Positions 45,001 through 56,200 of a stretch of DNA of 64,000 nucleotides are shown here, one piece after another. The translations under genes were made by a program, and so were the position numbers. Numbering within the stretch: the first letter of the stretch is position 1; each line of letters opens with the position of its first letter. Below the pieces are notes generated by a model. The model saw nothing but the letters and a program-made list of their open reading frames with translations, was not told the origin of the DNA and did no database searches. Location: positions 5,892,501 through 5,956,500 of the forward strand of contig NC_088295.1 in NCBI RefSeq assembly GCF_032854445.1, in the 5' to 3' direction. The stretch is from Liolophura sinensis. Taxonomy: Eukaryota > Mollusca > Polyplacophora > Chitonida > Chitonidae.

Positions 45001-48000
45001 GGGAAGGTGAGGAAATACTGAGGTGAGGAGGGGAAGGTGAAGAAATACTGAGGTGGAGAGGGGAAGGTGAGGAAATACTGAGGTGAGGAGGGGAAGGTGA
45101 GGAAATACTGAGGTGGAGAGGGGAAGGTGAGGAAATACTGAGGTGAGGAGGGGAAGGTGAAGAAATACTGAGGTGAGGAGGGGAAGGTGAGGAAATACTG
45201 AGGTGAGGAGGGGAAGGTGAAGAAATACTGAGGTGAGGAGGGGAAGGTGAGGAAATACTGAGGTGGAGAGGGGAAGGTGAGGAAATACTGAGGTGAGGAG
45301 GGGAAGGTGAGGAAATACTGGGGTTAAGAGGGGAAGGTGAGAAAATACTGGGGTGAAGAGGGAAAGGTGAGAAAATACTCAGGTGAAGCAGGGAAGGTGA
45401 GAAAAAACTCAGGTGAAGCAGGGAAGGTGAGAAAAAACTCAGGTGAAGAGGGGAAGGTGAGGAAATATTGGGGTGGAGAGGCAAAGGTGAGAAGATACTA
45501 ATGAAGAAGGGAAGATGAGGAAATAATGGCGTGAAGAAGAGAAGGTGAGAAAATACTCAGGTGAAGAGAGCAAGGTGAGGAAATACTGGGGTGAAGAGGA
45601 GAAGTTGAGAAAGTACAGCCTACTGTGGTGAACAGGGAACGGTGAAGATGGAAAGGTGAGGAAATACTGAGGTGAAAAATGGAAACGTGAGCAACCACTG
45701 AGGCGAAGAGATGAAGTTGAGGGAATACTGTGGTGAAGAGGGGAAGGTGAGACAATACTGGGGTGAAGAAGACAAGATGAGAAAATACTGTGGTGAAGAA
45801 AAGAAGGTGAGGAAATACTGCAATGACGAGGGAAATACAAGGAAATACTGGAGTGATGAAGAGGAGGTGAAGAGGGAAAGGTGAGGAAATACTGTGATGA
45901 AGAGGTGAGGTAAAAAAATACTGAGGTGAAAAAGGGAAGGTGAGGAAACACTGCAATGAAGAGGGGAAGGTGCGGAAATACTGCGGTGAAGAGGGAAAGG
46001 CGAGGAAATACTGAAGTGAAGAAGGGGGAGGTGTAGAGAGGAAGGTGAGGAAACACTAGAGTGAAGAAAGGTGAGGTGAAGAGAGGAAAGTGAGGAAATA
46101 CTGCGGTGAAGAGGGGAAGGTGAGAAAATACTGAGGTGAAGACGGGGAGGTGAAAAAGGGAAGGTGAGGAAATTTTGGGGTGAGGATATGAGCTGAGTTC
46201 TAGTGAAGGTGTACCGAATATATACTGGGGAGAAGAGGAGATAGTGGAGGAATACTGTGGCGAAGAGGAGAAAGAGAGGGACAACTGGGGTGAAGAGGGT
46301 AAAAAAGAAATACTGAGGTAGAGAGGGTAAGGTGAGAAAACACGATGTATTGAGGTGAATAGGGAAAGGGGAAGATGGGAAGGTGTGAAAATGCTGTGGT
46401 GCATGAAGAAGAGAAAGTTCGGAAATATTGGGATATGGACCCAACGGACTAAAGTGGGGGAAGTGAGGAAAGAGCCGGAGGTAATCAGGGGGTTGACAGG
46501 CCGATCAAAAAGTGGAGGAAGTGAGGAAAGAGCCGGAGGTAATCAGGAGGTTGACGGGTCGATCATAAAGCGCAAGGAGTGCGGAAAGAGCCGGGGGTAA
46601 TTAGGATGTTGACGGGCCGATCATAAAGTGCAGGAAGTGAAGAAAGAGCCGGGGGTAATCAGGAGATTGATCAAATCAAATCATTAAATGTAAAAATGAA
46701 ACAATGTAATTTCTCTCTTGAGTTACATTTACCTCATAGTAAGAGAGAATGCCGGGTTGTCGGGTGTACTTTCCGGCTTGTCCCACCGAGGCCGGATCGC
46801 CGGGGGCTGATTTGGATAAGTTTTTCAGGGTAAAATCGTGACCGTACATTGCCAGGCCCAGGTTGATCTTCTCAGGAGGTGCTCCTTTACTCAGCCAATG
46901 TTGAACTGCCCAGTCCTTATGACAAAACAAAGGAAGGTGCTAAGTCGAATTTAAACCAAACAGCATACCCGCAGAACGAAAGTGGTTCGTGCACCCTTAG
47001 GATCTACTGCTCCTCCAACATGTAACTCTGATGCGAGAATATTTGTCCCATCACTGCGCAAAACAGTAGTATTTTAGTCTGGTAACTTGTCTCAGAGAAC
47101 TTTTTTGCGATACCCACGTTAGGTGTAACGAAGGGTCAGGGATAAACCTTTTTGCCTTTATTCGATATGTTTTAAGATATGTTCCTTCGACGAATACGAC
47201 CATTAGAAAGCGTTTAGAATTGTACTTGAGGTTAACTCTTAGGCTTAACGTTACTGCTATTAAGAAGAAGGCTAATATAAGAAGGAAGGTCCGCTGTCCG
47301 GATACACTGTCGTGAATAGCATGCACCTTGGGCCAGGTATATTCTCACCATATACAATTGAAGGGTGGTAATACGTGTACTTATGGAAACCATGGGAAAA
47401 CCACACAATTCCACCTGAAGACAGCTAGTCTAGCTTCGTGTTTTCTGTTACATGTGTTATGTCTTACCATGTTGAGTAGCTTCTGGTCGCCTGTTTCGTC
47501 TTTGCGACCATACAGAGGACTGTTAAAGCCAGTGAACTTCTCCCAGGCGCCGTGGAAGTCGTACGTCATCAGATTTAGCATGTCCAGCGACCTGATCACG
47601 CGCAGAATATACAGAGAGTTAACTTGTGAAAAGAGCTGGAGATTTCGTCAAATTTGATCAGCGTCAATTTATTACAGAATTCGTTGCATCGTTCGATGTT
47701 AAATATTGTTGTTGACATTTGAGTTCATGTTAATGCGCCTTGATATCAGACATATGTAATGATTGACTCACTTGGATATTTCGGGGACGTCGTAAGCGGA
47801 ATCGATCTCTTTTTGTCCAGCACCCACAGCTGCAGAGAGTAAGAGGCGGGGTTTCCCTGTTGCCTTAGCCTCTGCCTCGAAGGCCGCCCGTAATTCCTGT
47901 GAAGGCGAGAAGGTAATAAATTATCTGTTTCATTGTTCCTTAACGTCAAACTCAAGAATTTTTCACCTACACGATGATGGTCAGTTTTATGGATGAAGGA

Positions 48001-49308
48001 ACCTGGAGTGCGCGGTGTAAACCACCGACCATTGGCAACTTTCAGACGAACTTTCCCACGTGTGACGTACAGATATGCACATCTCAGTGAACGTTAGGCT
48101 GCTTATTGTCACCAAGGCCCCACGAGCAGACGCGTGAGACGTTAGAACACTGCAGGACGTCAGATATCAATATGCACTTCCATTACATGTGAGACGACTG
48201 GGACGCTGCAGGACGTCCGATATCAATATGATTGCACTTCCACTGCTGAAGACTTTGGGAACATTCCAGAACGTCAGATATCAATATGACTGAACTTCCA
48301 CTACGTTTGGGACTCGATAGAACGTCAGCTATCAATATGATTGCTTTTTCATTACGTAAGACGTTTGGGACGCTGTTATCAATATGACTGCACTTCCGTT
48401 TGACTTGAAGACAAATATTTTAGTGGACTTGAAGAATTGGGCTTACAAACGGCATTAGCGCCACTCAGCGTGAACCAGTTGGACCATGCACGTGAAATCA
48501 GACAAAACAATATTTCAAAAAATCTTTGGCATTAAAGTACATGTAATGGCCTCTTACGGTCAGCAAGCTTGTGAAGTGGGCTCTGTCCTCGGGAGGACTT
48601 CCCCGATTGGCTGGATACTCCCAGTCAATATCCAATCCGTCAAAGTCTCTCTTTCGCAGGAATTCGATGGACGTGGTGACAAACTCTTTTCTATTGGCTG
48701 CCGTCTTGACCATGGCTGTGAAGGGGGCCGATCCCAGATTCCAGCCTCCAACAGCCAATAAAGTCTTTAGCTTAGGGTTGATCTTCTTCAGGTCATTAAA
48801 CCGGCTATACCTATACGAATTGCATGATCAGTATCAGAATTATAATGTTGGTATTACACATTGTCATTATACAGTTAATTTAACATTTATATCATTTGAC
48901 TGCCTGGATCTACTAAGCTTCACCGCATGCGCAATACCTACTGACGATGGAGACCAATCGGGGTTAAGAAAGACTGGGAATGCTCTGACGTCACAGCATA
49001 TACATGTTCTTTAGCATCCTTCACAACAATGAAGATATATCGTTATAAATAAATGAATAATAAATAAATAAAACTTACATTCCCTTCATCCATGGCGTCG
49101 ACTCATCATTCCACTCAAAGGCCTTCAGTTTATTACCGTCGAGCTTGGCGAAGGCGTATACCCCGTGGGTGAGTAAATGGGGATCGACATTTTCGGGGAA
49201 GAATTTCCCGGTTCCGGGCCGGTACTGGGACCAATTCGTGTAATAGCACACACAGCGGTACTCTGCCGGGTCTGAATCAGGGAGAATACACAGAAATAAC
49301 AGCGCCAT
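42034..49308 (-). CDS. Glycoside hydrolase family 18 chitinase, ~389 aa
   Basis: Seven exons on the minus strand, in gene order: 49308-49079, 48810-48558, 47896-47772, 47591-47468, 46915-46733, 43142-43023, 42168-42034. All joins keep frame. It follows acidic-mammalian-chitinase-type proteins throughout: [37 protein letters not shown], the catalytic [10 protein letters not shown] (acid Glu about residue 141), [49 protein letters not shown]. The conserved catalytic residues suggest an active endochitinase of the secretory pathway acting on chitin. It stops just after the catalytic domain (NKALQA), with no Ser/Thr linker or chitin-binding domain. The N-terminus is uncertain: ATG at 49308 gives a short hydrophobic leader (MALLFLCIL), but an upstream exon is possible. 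The largest intron (43143-46732) is almost all minisatellite. Confidence 0.92.
43190..46450. repeat. 30 bp purine-rich minisatellite, >3 kb, in the chitinase intron
   Basis: About 100 units. The left block (43190-43790) alternates GAAGAGGAGAAAGTGGGGGA and GAAGAGAAGAAAGTGAGGGA, each with an ATACTGGGGT end. The centre (43860-45480) is a very uniform 30 bp unit, GGAAATACTGAGGTGAGGAG plus GGGAAGGTGA. The right part (45480-46450) is degenerate. The plus strand is >85% purine in the centre. On the gene's strand each unit reads CCTTCCCCTCCTCACCTCAG, like a 3' splice site. Because 30 is a multiple of 3, a long false open frame results. Confidence 0.97.
46455..46665. repeat. ~58 bp tandem repeat, four copies, chitinase intron
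   Basis: Copies share GGAAGTGAGGAAAGAGCCGG, GGTAATCAGG and TTGACGGGCCGATCATAAAG. It lies between the 30 bp array and exon 5 of the chitinase. Confidence 0.85.
48110..48400. repeat. Degenerate ~60 bp tandem repeat in a chitinase intron
   Basis: Five copies share GACGTCAGATATCAATATGA and TGCACTTCCATTAC-type ends, with TTTGGGACGCTGCAG between. Spacing is irregular. It lies between exons 2 and 3 as read on the minus strand. Confidence 0.75.
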
Positions 49309-51149
49309 AGTTGGGAAGGTTCCGTTCAAGTGCAACAGGCTATGAACACATGCATTCTATGTGTAAATCGATAGACCTGTGTTTTTTGCTTCAGCTGCCA
49401 ACTGCCTGCAATTTTTCCTTCTGGCGCAGGCAACATGATCACGAGTGTATCTTAATCTTAACTGCCAAACTGTTTACCGCGTTAAAGTTGTGACAAACAT
49501 GTACCTCAAGAATTTTAATTTTATTACTAATAGTTATCTTTCTTCACAAAAACGAATATCAGCATTTAAGGTATGGAATGATCTCCGATATTAGTCTAAA
49601 ACACCTTCGTGATCTTGGGAGCCAATCTTAATGGCGTCACATATTCCTTGGTAAACCGTTAAAACTGCACACGAATGCTTAGAGCAGACTAAGTCACAGG
49701 CAGCTTTTTAAGGTACCATGCAATATTAGTTAATGTAAATGACTCAAAATGTGAGACCAGATATAGGGTACCTCTCTCAAAGTGATCAGAACGTATCTGT
49801 ACGTCTGCCCTCGCCATCTTCCGCGGCAATGACACAACTGGTCAGACACCAAGTATTATAAACTTCCTTGATATTCAGTTAGACAGCTCATAATCGGAGG
49901 TATATGTACATAGCTGAGCTTATACAACCGCCTTATCTCTTGAACAACCACACAGCTATAAATAGATAATGCCCCGGCCACTTGTAAATGGCGGGTTATA
50001 TACGATGGTTATCCATTTCACCACTGCTGTCACGTCTGGACTACATGCGCAAGTGACGAGAATGTAGCTGTGCATGGTTACAAAGAAGTTTTATAATTTC
50101 CTGCAACGATGAAAAGTCCCCGAGACTATATTCGCATAGCTGACGCAACCTTAATATTTGTACACAGTGAGTAGGCCTAAACATGCAGCTTACAGTTCCG
50201 GTTGACAAAGCCTCTGATAATAGGCTACACACGGAGCCTGTAAACCCCTGCTGGCAAATACTAACCCAATCCATACATCGTCAGGCACTTATATACCAAC
50301 CATCCTCACAAGGAACCAGTTCAGCAATGAATACATTATTACCCAGTAATATCGCCATCTTTCCTTGTAAAAGTTTAAATAAAGTAGCGAAATATATAGT
50401 ACTGAGACAGCATCTAGAACACATGCATCTATATAATATAATGATGACCATGTAATAGGCTATTTGTTGATAGTCGGAAATATGCCCTATGTTTAGTTTT
50501 TGAACACCATGTAATACGCTAAAAATGCCTAACGGTTGGATTCCTATGTATTCTCGCAAATTTGTGTTGATCTATTGAACCTTTCATGGCTTTGATAAGG
50601 CATCTGGATGTAGCCTTCGTTAGGCCCTATATATATATGTGGGTCAAATTATCGATCACTAAAATCTCAGTCTGTATGAGTTTACTCTATATACGTGTAC
50701 ATTCTTCTCATCTCCTCAGAGCTCAATTAAGTCGTCCGATATGAAGTAGGGTAGGGTATACATACCCAATGTATAGGCTCTGTAGGTGTCATATAAATAC
50801 ACGTAATAATGGTTCTGTTTCGGGGTACAGGACTATATTATATACAGAATATATACTCTTCGTTCATGCACACCTTGTGGAGCCTCGCTGATGACGTTTA
50901 AGTACACGTATACATGTGTGCAATGCAGGCCGACAGACATCTCAATCTGCCAATTGCCAACAGAATCAAAGGCAGGCTTGTACCCATTTTACGTCTGACA
51001 TCGTTACCTAAGTAACAATTATACCTTATATTCATACAGCATGGGCATAATGCATGCATGGTATGTTTACTTGCACATACGCTATTCTTGATGCATTACA
51101 TTGCCAGACTTACTACCGACACACACTTGCTCACACAGAACTTGCTTAC

Positions 51150-51306
51150 CTGTATCCGCCATGTTTTTACCTTCTGAAACCTTCATTCCTGGGCCTGACT
51201 CACGGTCACAAGTGCGGGGTTCTTTCAACCACCTGACCGTGTTTTCACACAGCCTGTCTGCCACTCCTCGGGCCGCATACATGTACACAACAAAGTAAAC
51301 AAGCAT
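51150..51306 (-). other. Candidate upstream first coding exon of the chitinase
   Basis: On the minus strand, ATG at 51306 opens a frame beginning MLVYFVVYMYAARGVADRL, which looks like a signal peptide. It stays open for 52 codons to GATACAG|GTAAGC at 51150, leaving one base over. The chitinase exon has an acceptor CTCCCTGATTCAG ending at 49272 and continues ACCCGGCAGAGTAC. The join restores frame (Asp-Pro-Ala-Glu-Tyr-Arg). A shorter start at 51162 (MADT) is also in frame. If used, the 49308 ATG lies in an intron. The intervening ~30 residues resemble nothing known to me. Confidence 0.35.
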
Positions 51307-51729
51307 TGGGTCGGCCCCATACATACACCACCCACGTGACCCTTACGGTTTACTGGTCACATTATGCTTCCCGGTTTGATGCGGTAACCCCCTCATTCTT
51401 AACGCAGTAGCAAGACCCGTTCTTAAACTAAAGCACAAACATTCAGGTTATAATCTTGAACGCACATGATGATGCTCCTATAGGATCTATAGATGTGAGG
51501 GCATGTCGCCTTACATGTATTTATAGGTCGAAATTTTAAAAAAATGATGATAGGCCTATTTATCGACGCCATAATGGAGAATTATGGAAAAAACGTCCAA
51601 TCGAATTTTTACTGCTATTTTAGAATAGCCCAAATAATTACCTCTTCACAATTAACATTGTGAGTGCGTTTAAATTCGGATTATAACTTTTCGAAAGTTT
51701 AGAGTAATTTTAACACTATAAATAGTACA

Positions 51730-51902
51730 TGTACGATGTAGCCTACACTTCTGACATTTACTGAATTCAAACGTGCGGATTGTCGGGTGTTTCCTTCGGG
51801 CTCTGCCCTGTTCCCTCCCATCATAATGCTGTTCGAAGTGGTATAAGCGAAATATTCTTGAGGAAATTTACGGCGTAAAACACCAGTCAAATAAATAAAC
51901 AA
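51730..51902 (-). mobile_element. Dispersed GATTGGTG repeat, reverse copy
   Basis: The reverse strand reads TATTTGACTGGTGTTTTACG, CTCAAGAATATTTCGCTTAT, AGCATTATGATGGGAGGGAA, AGGGCAGAGCCCGAAGG. It contains a small insertion (AAATTTCCT) before CTCAAGAA. Confidence 0.8.
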
Positions 51903-51914
51903 ATGAAGTACCGA

Positions 51915-52150
51915 ATTTATTGATTTATTTGATTGGTGTTTTACGATGTACTGGTTCCCAATAATATTTTACTTATTCGATGGCGGCCAGCATTATATAT
52001 TGTGGGAGGAAACCGAGCAGAGCACGGTGCGTACCCACGATCGACCATCTGCAGGCTGCTGGAAGACCTTCCTACATACGACCGGAGATGAAGCCAGCAT
52101 GGGCTAGACTTGAACTCACAGTGACTACATTGTTGAGAGGCTCCAGAATT
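51915..52150 (+). mobile_element. Dispersed GATTGGTG repeat, forward copy, head to head with the previous one
   Basis: TTATTGATTTATTTGATTGG, TGTTTTACGATGTACTGG, GGCGGCCAGCATTATA, GTGGGAGGAAACCGAGCAG, ACCATCTGCAGGCTGCTGG, GAAGCCAGCATGGGCTAGAC. This is the longest copy at the 3' end in the window. Confidence 0.8.
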
Positions 52151-52364
52151 TTAGTTCAAATATCACAGCACGTAAGAACTACTACCTTCTATATCTAGCT
52201 ATAAATTTACAACTCTGTATTGGTCTCACCAGAAATTGAACTCGGATCTCCATAGCTGAACTCCAGAGCTTTATCGACTTAGTTAAAGGTCAGTTGCCGT
52301 TTGGAACGCATGATGCCTCCTGGTAAAGGTGCCCAAAGACTGTGAAAGACAAGCAACAACTTAT

Positions 52365-52480
52365 ACAAACCCACGAATGGTCGTAGGTTTCCCCGGGGTT
52401 CTTCCTGGGTGTCCCTACAATAATGCTCACAGTCGTCGTGTGTTCTAAAAGAAGTGAAATATTCTAAATAAAAACACTAT
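52365..52480 (-). mobile_element. Degenerate GATTGGTG repeat fragment
   Basis: Reverse-strand resemblance through the CCCACGAATGGTCGTAGGTT, GGTTCTTCCTGGGTGTCCCT and ACAATAATGCTCACAGTCGT segments. The TTGATTGG end is lost. Confidence 0.6.
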
Positions 52481-53247
52481 GGTGTTCAGGCCTAATTGCG
52501 GGAAAATTCCATAGAGATGGCTGCATGCAAATCCCTCTTTGGGCCTAACCTTAGAATTACCTTAATAAAATGTTAACGTTAACGAAATCCGAGCCGAGTA
52601 TGTCCGGGTCATGCGGGGACTTGTGTATTGGAGTTCTAAGCCAAAAGTTATGCAAAATGCCCCGGTTTCTGCAACCTAGGGGCACACCTAGGCCTACACG
52701 TCGTCCTACATGCACTTCAAAACTAAATTCCATCTGTTTTATTACATGCAGTGGTAAACTAGCTGATTCGAAGTTTGGCATGTTAACGGCTACACCGGTG
52801 TTTAGAATAGGGTTCTCTTTAAACCTAATCCAGATAAATACTGCGCAAAATTCCTCTGAAACGTAAGTTCGGTTAAGTTTTATTATGACACACATGTAGT
52901 TTTGTAGGACTACGTACTATTGCAGAGAGAGCAACATGTCAAATAAGGTTAGATTATAGTGAAACATTTGTTGAACACTCTGATTTGCTATATTCTAAAG
53001 CAGCCAGGCAATGATGATGGCTGTTACATACATATACACACATACATACAAAATATAATTCTATGGTAATAAGTACGTCATATTTCATGGCGCTGCATTA
53101 AGTGCTAACGTGTATTACGTTGTACATGTACATATATCTAACGCGCTTGTCTAGAGTAGCCTCCCTTTAAGACGTTTCCTCAAAAGAAGTTGAATAAGTC
53201 CATCTTGTCAACCAACGCAGCAGTCGATCCGGTCGGCCGGGTTAAAA

Positions 53248-56200
53248 ATGGTTTCAGTGAGGACTTCCACCTTACTGATCAATCTTTTCATTTTCTTTGC
53301 CATTCTTAGCACACTTCTAGGAACTTTTCTGGCGTTGCCATTTTTTATAGCAGCTGTGGGATGTCTATTTTATTTCCGCTTTGATCAAGTGGAAAAAGAG
53401 GCGTCCGATGAAATCTTGGTATCGAGAAAAGGCCCACATATCATAGCTCACCGCGGCGCCAGTCTAGATGCGCCTGAAAACACTATCGAAGCATTTAAAC
53501 TGGTAATTGTTTGTTCTGACAGTTCTCTTTCATAGTTGACGGATATGCACAAATGAGTGTAAGTTGTATTGTTCCATGCAACACAGCTAACTTGAAGACA
53601 CAAATAACTTATTTAATCTGGTTACCGGTATGATGTTCAGTTCCTGTCATTTGTCCATTTTTAAGTGAAATACATGTATGTACCACCTCATAAATACAAC
53701 CTTAAGATGCACAAAATGGTGTTCTCGGTCGACTGTTCAGACAAAATCAGTTTTCAGGGCGTGATTTCAGAGGCTGTTAACAAAGAGAGTGAACGGGTAA
53801 CATTAACGTCAAACGTAACTGTCATGACGACACATACTGTAGACATATGTTACCATAGTAATGTCACTTTACGTAGTGTTACACCTTCTTTATAACAGGA
53901 CCCCAGGCTGTTATATTTTAATATTTTTAGAAAATAAACACAGCAATGAAATGAGTGGCCTTGTGAAGCTGCATGTTGGGATTATGTGTGACATTGTCTT
54001 TTGATGGTAGGCTTGTAAAAATGGTGCAACTGCAGTCGAACTGGATGTCGAATTTACACGGGATGGTGTGCCAGTAATATTACATGACAGTACAGTTGAC
54101 AGGACAACTAATGGCACAGGAGAGATCAGCAGCTTTACTCTGCCAGAGCTTAAGGTTCTTAGGGCATCTGCTATCCACAGGTAATCTTCTGCTTAGGTGA
54201 TGATGATGTGGAATAACTTCATTATGCAGGATTATTTTTAAACACTGGTTCTGGGTGTAAAAATATGAATTCTAAACTGACTTGCTTGTACCTTGAAAAT
54301 ATTTTATTTATGTATTTATTTCATTGTATTTCATATTGCTGTACTGAAGAATTTTTCACGGATATCATTTCATTTAGTTTAATGAGTGGTGGAAATGATC
54401 TAAAATACTCCAAACTAATCATGCATGTTAAGTGTTATGAACATGTCTTGCGTACACTGTCCTATGGTATATACAGTTGCTTCCCAGTAGTCCACTTCTA
54501 TTTTCATGAATGTTATATTTGTATTTGCAGCAGTAGATTTCCTGATGTCCGCATACCCACCTTAGAGGAAGGTGTCAGACAATGCTTGCACATGGGAATG
54601 AAGATTTTCTTAGATTGTAAAGGCATCAATGCCTCAAAAGTAAGATTCAGTAGAAAGTTATTGTTTGGAAATGATATACCTCATCATTTAGATGTGGATA
54701 ATGGTGTAATCTGGCAGTAAACAAGGCTTGAATGGATCAATTGGTGTATGACATGCTTGTTGCTAGTGTTTCACTCAAGCTGCTATGTCATTGTTTGTCA
54801 GTATAGTACCATCAGTGAAGTAAAGTATGTGTTGACTATGTTTTAATGACTTTTCTCCTCTTTTCTTTTTAAATGTGGTTACACGTGTACATGCATTAGC
54901 TTTTCACTAAGTACATGTAGCATACTTTGATCTGACTTGCAGACTGCTGACACCATTGCAAATCTCTTCCAAAAGTATCCAGACTTGTATGGAAATGCTG
55001 TTGTTTGTTCGTTCAACCCATGGATTATTTTGAAGGTAAAAAAATTAATAAAACAAAATGAAGGTTGTTTAGGTCAGTTTGCATGTTATGTTTTTTTGTC
55101 TTGATCCAAGTATAGTTATACAGTCTATACCTCTCAAAGCACAGTGAGCCTAGATTTCTAGATTCTAATATTATAAGTAATAATATTGTTTTATTCCAGA
55201 CATATACAAGTCCATGGATATAGAATAAAAATTGCAGCTGTCTGTGTGTTCACACAATAATCTGTCAGTTTAGGCAGTGTAGGTTATATTCTTGTGTGAC
55301 CATATTCTAGTCTACAGAATTTGATTGCTTTTTCATAAGCGGTCACAAACATGGACATTCTTACATGTTCTGATTGCTGCTGTTATGTATGACTATTTAA
55401 CGTCTTCATGTACTGTTAGTCTGCGGACCTTTGTGTTATATGTTATAAGCATAACAGGCCCTGTTATATATGTACAGTGCGGACCTGGCCGAAAGCACCT
55501 TGTTCAATGCTCTGTTTATTTAACTGGATGTTCATTGGCTGTTAATTCTGTGTCTAAGAATAGTTGAATCCACCTGGCACGTATATAAGCCGTGTTTTCT
55601 GTGCAGAGTGGAGGTATTTTTTGCTGCATCCACTGGGAGCCAGGAGAGTGTGCGACGCTCTCGTATCGAGTCCATTATTTTGATATGAGCTGGTGATGCC
55701 AGTTTCATTTGGGAGGACAGTTTTTTATGCCGGCACCGTTTATGTACCACAGTAGTACTGATGTCTGGTTTATGTGAATTTCTGCGGAAGTCACGTTTAT
55801 TGGTGTTCGGATCTTGATTATGATTATACAGTGTGGACTGTGTAATTTGTTTAACACGCTGACCTCACCTGACCGACAAGGTCGTCAAGGACTCTAAACT
55901 GAAGTTTTCAGTTTTGCAAAGGACGTTCGTTCTGCCACAAGGTGACATTACTCCACGTCTCTGAACGGCTCGTTTGTGAGCTTCTGCGGGAGCTGTGACT
56001 GATCTGAAGTGGATTATACCTCCATGCCTGTATTTACCCTGTGTTGTGCTCTGCGGGTGTGACGTCATTCAAAGGCTTGACTGTTCCAGTTCTGTGTAAC
56101 CTGTGTACTGTGTTCGTGTTCGCTAACCTGGCGAAGTACCTGTCTAGGACAATTTGTGACTTGTGTGAATTGTGTGTTTATCCCATGGTCTTTACATTGG

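Larger units (their letters stand above)
49309..53247. other. Intergenic region between the divergent chitinase and GDE1 genes
   Basis: Holds the promoters of both genes and possibly an upstream chitinase exon near 51150-51306, plus three copies of the GATTGGTG repeat. No other coding sequence is supported. Most of it is AT-rich unique sequence. Confidence 0.4.

Noticed and set aside
43169-45484. Open frame of ~770 codons on the minus strand, Ser/Pro/His-rich with 10-residue repeats
   Set aside because: It lies in a chitinase intron and is a pure product of a 30 bp (multiple of 3) stop-free minisatellite. It has no unique sequence beyond the array.
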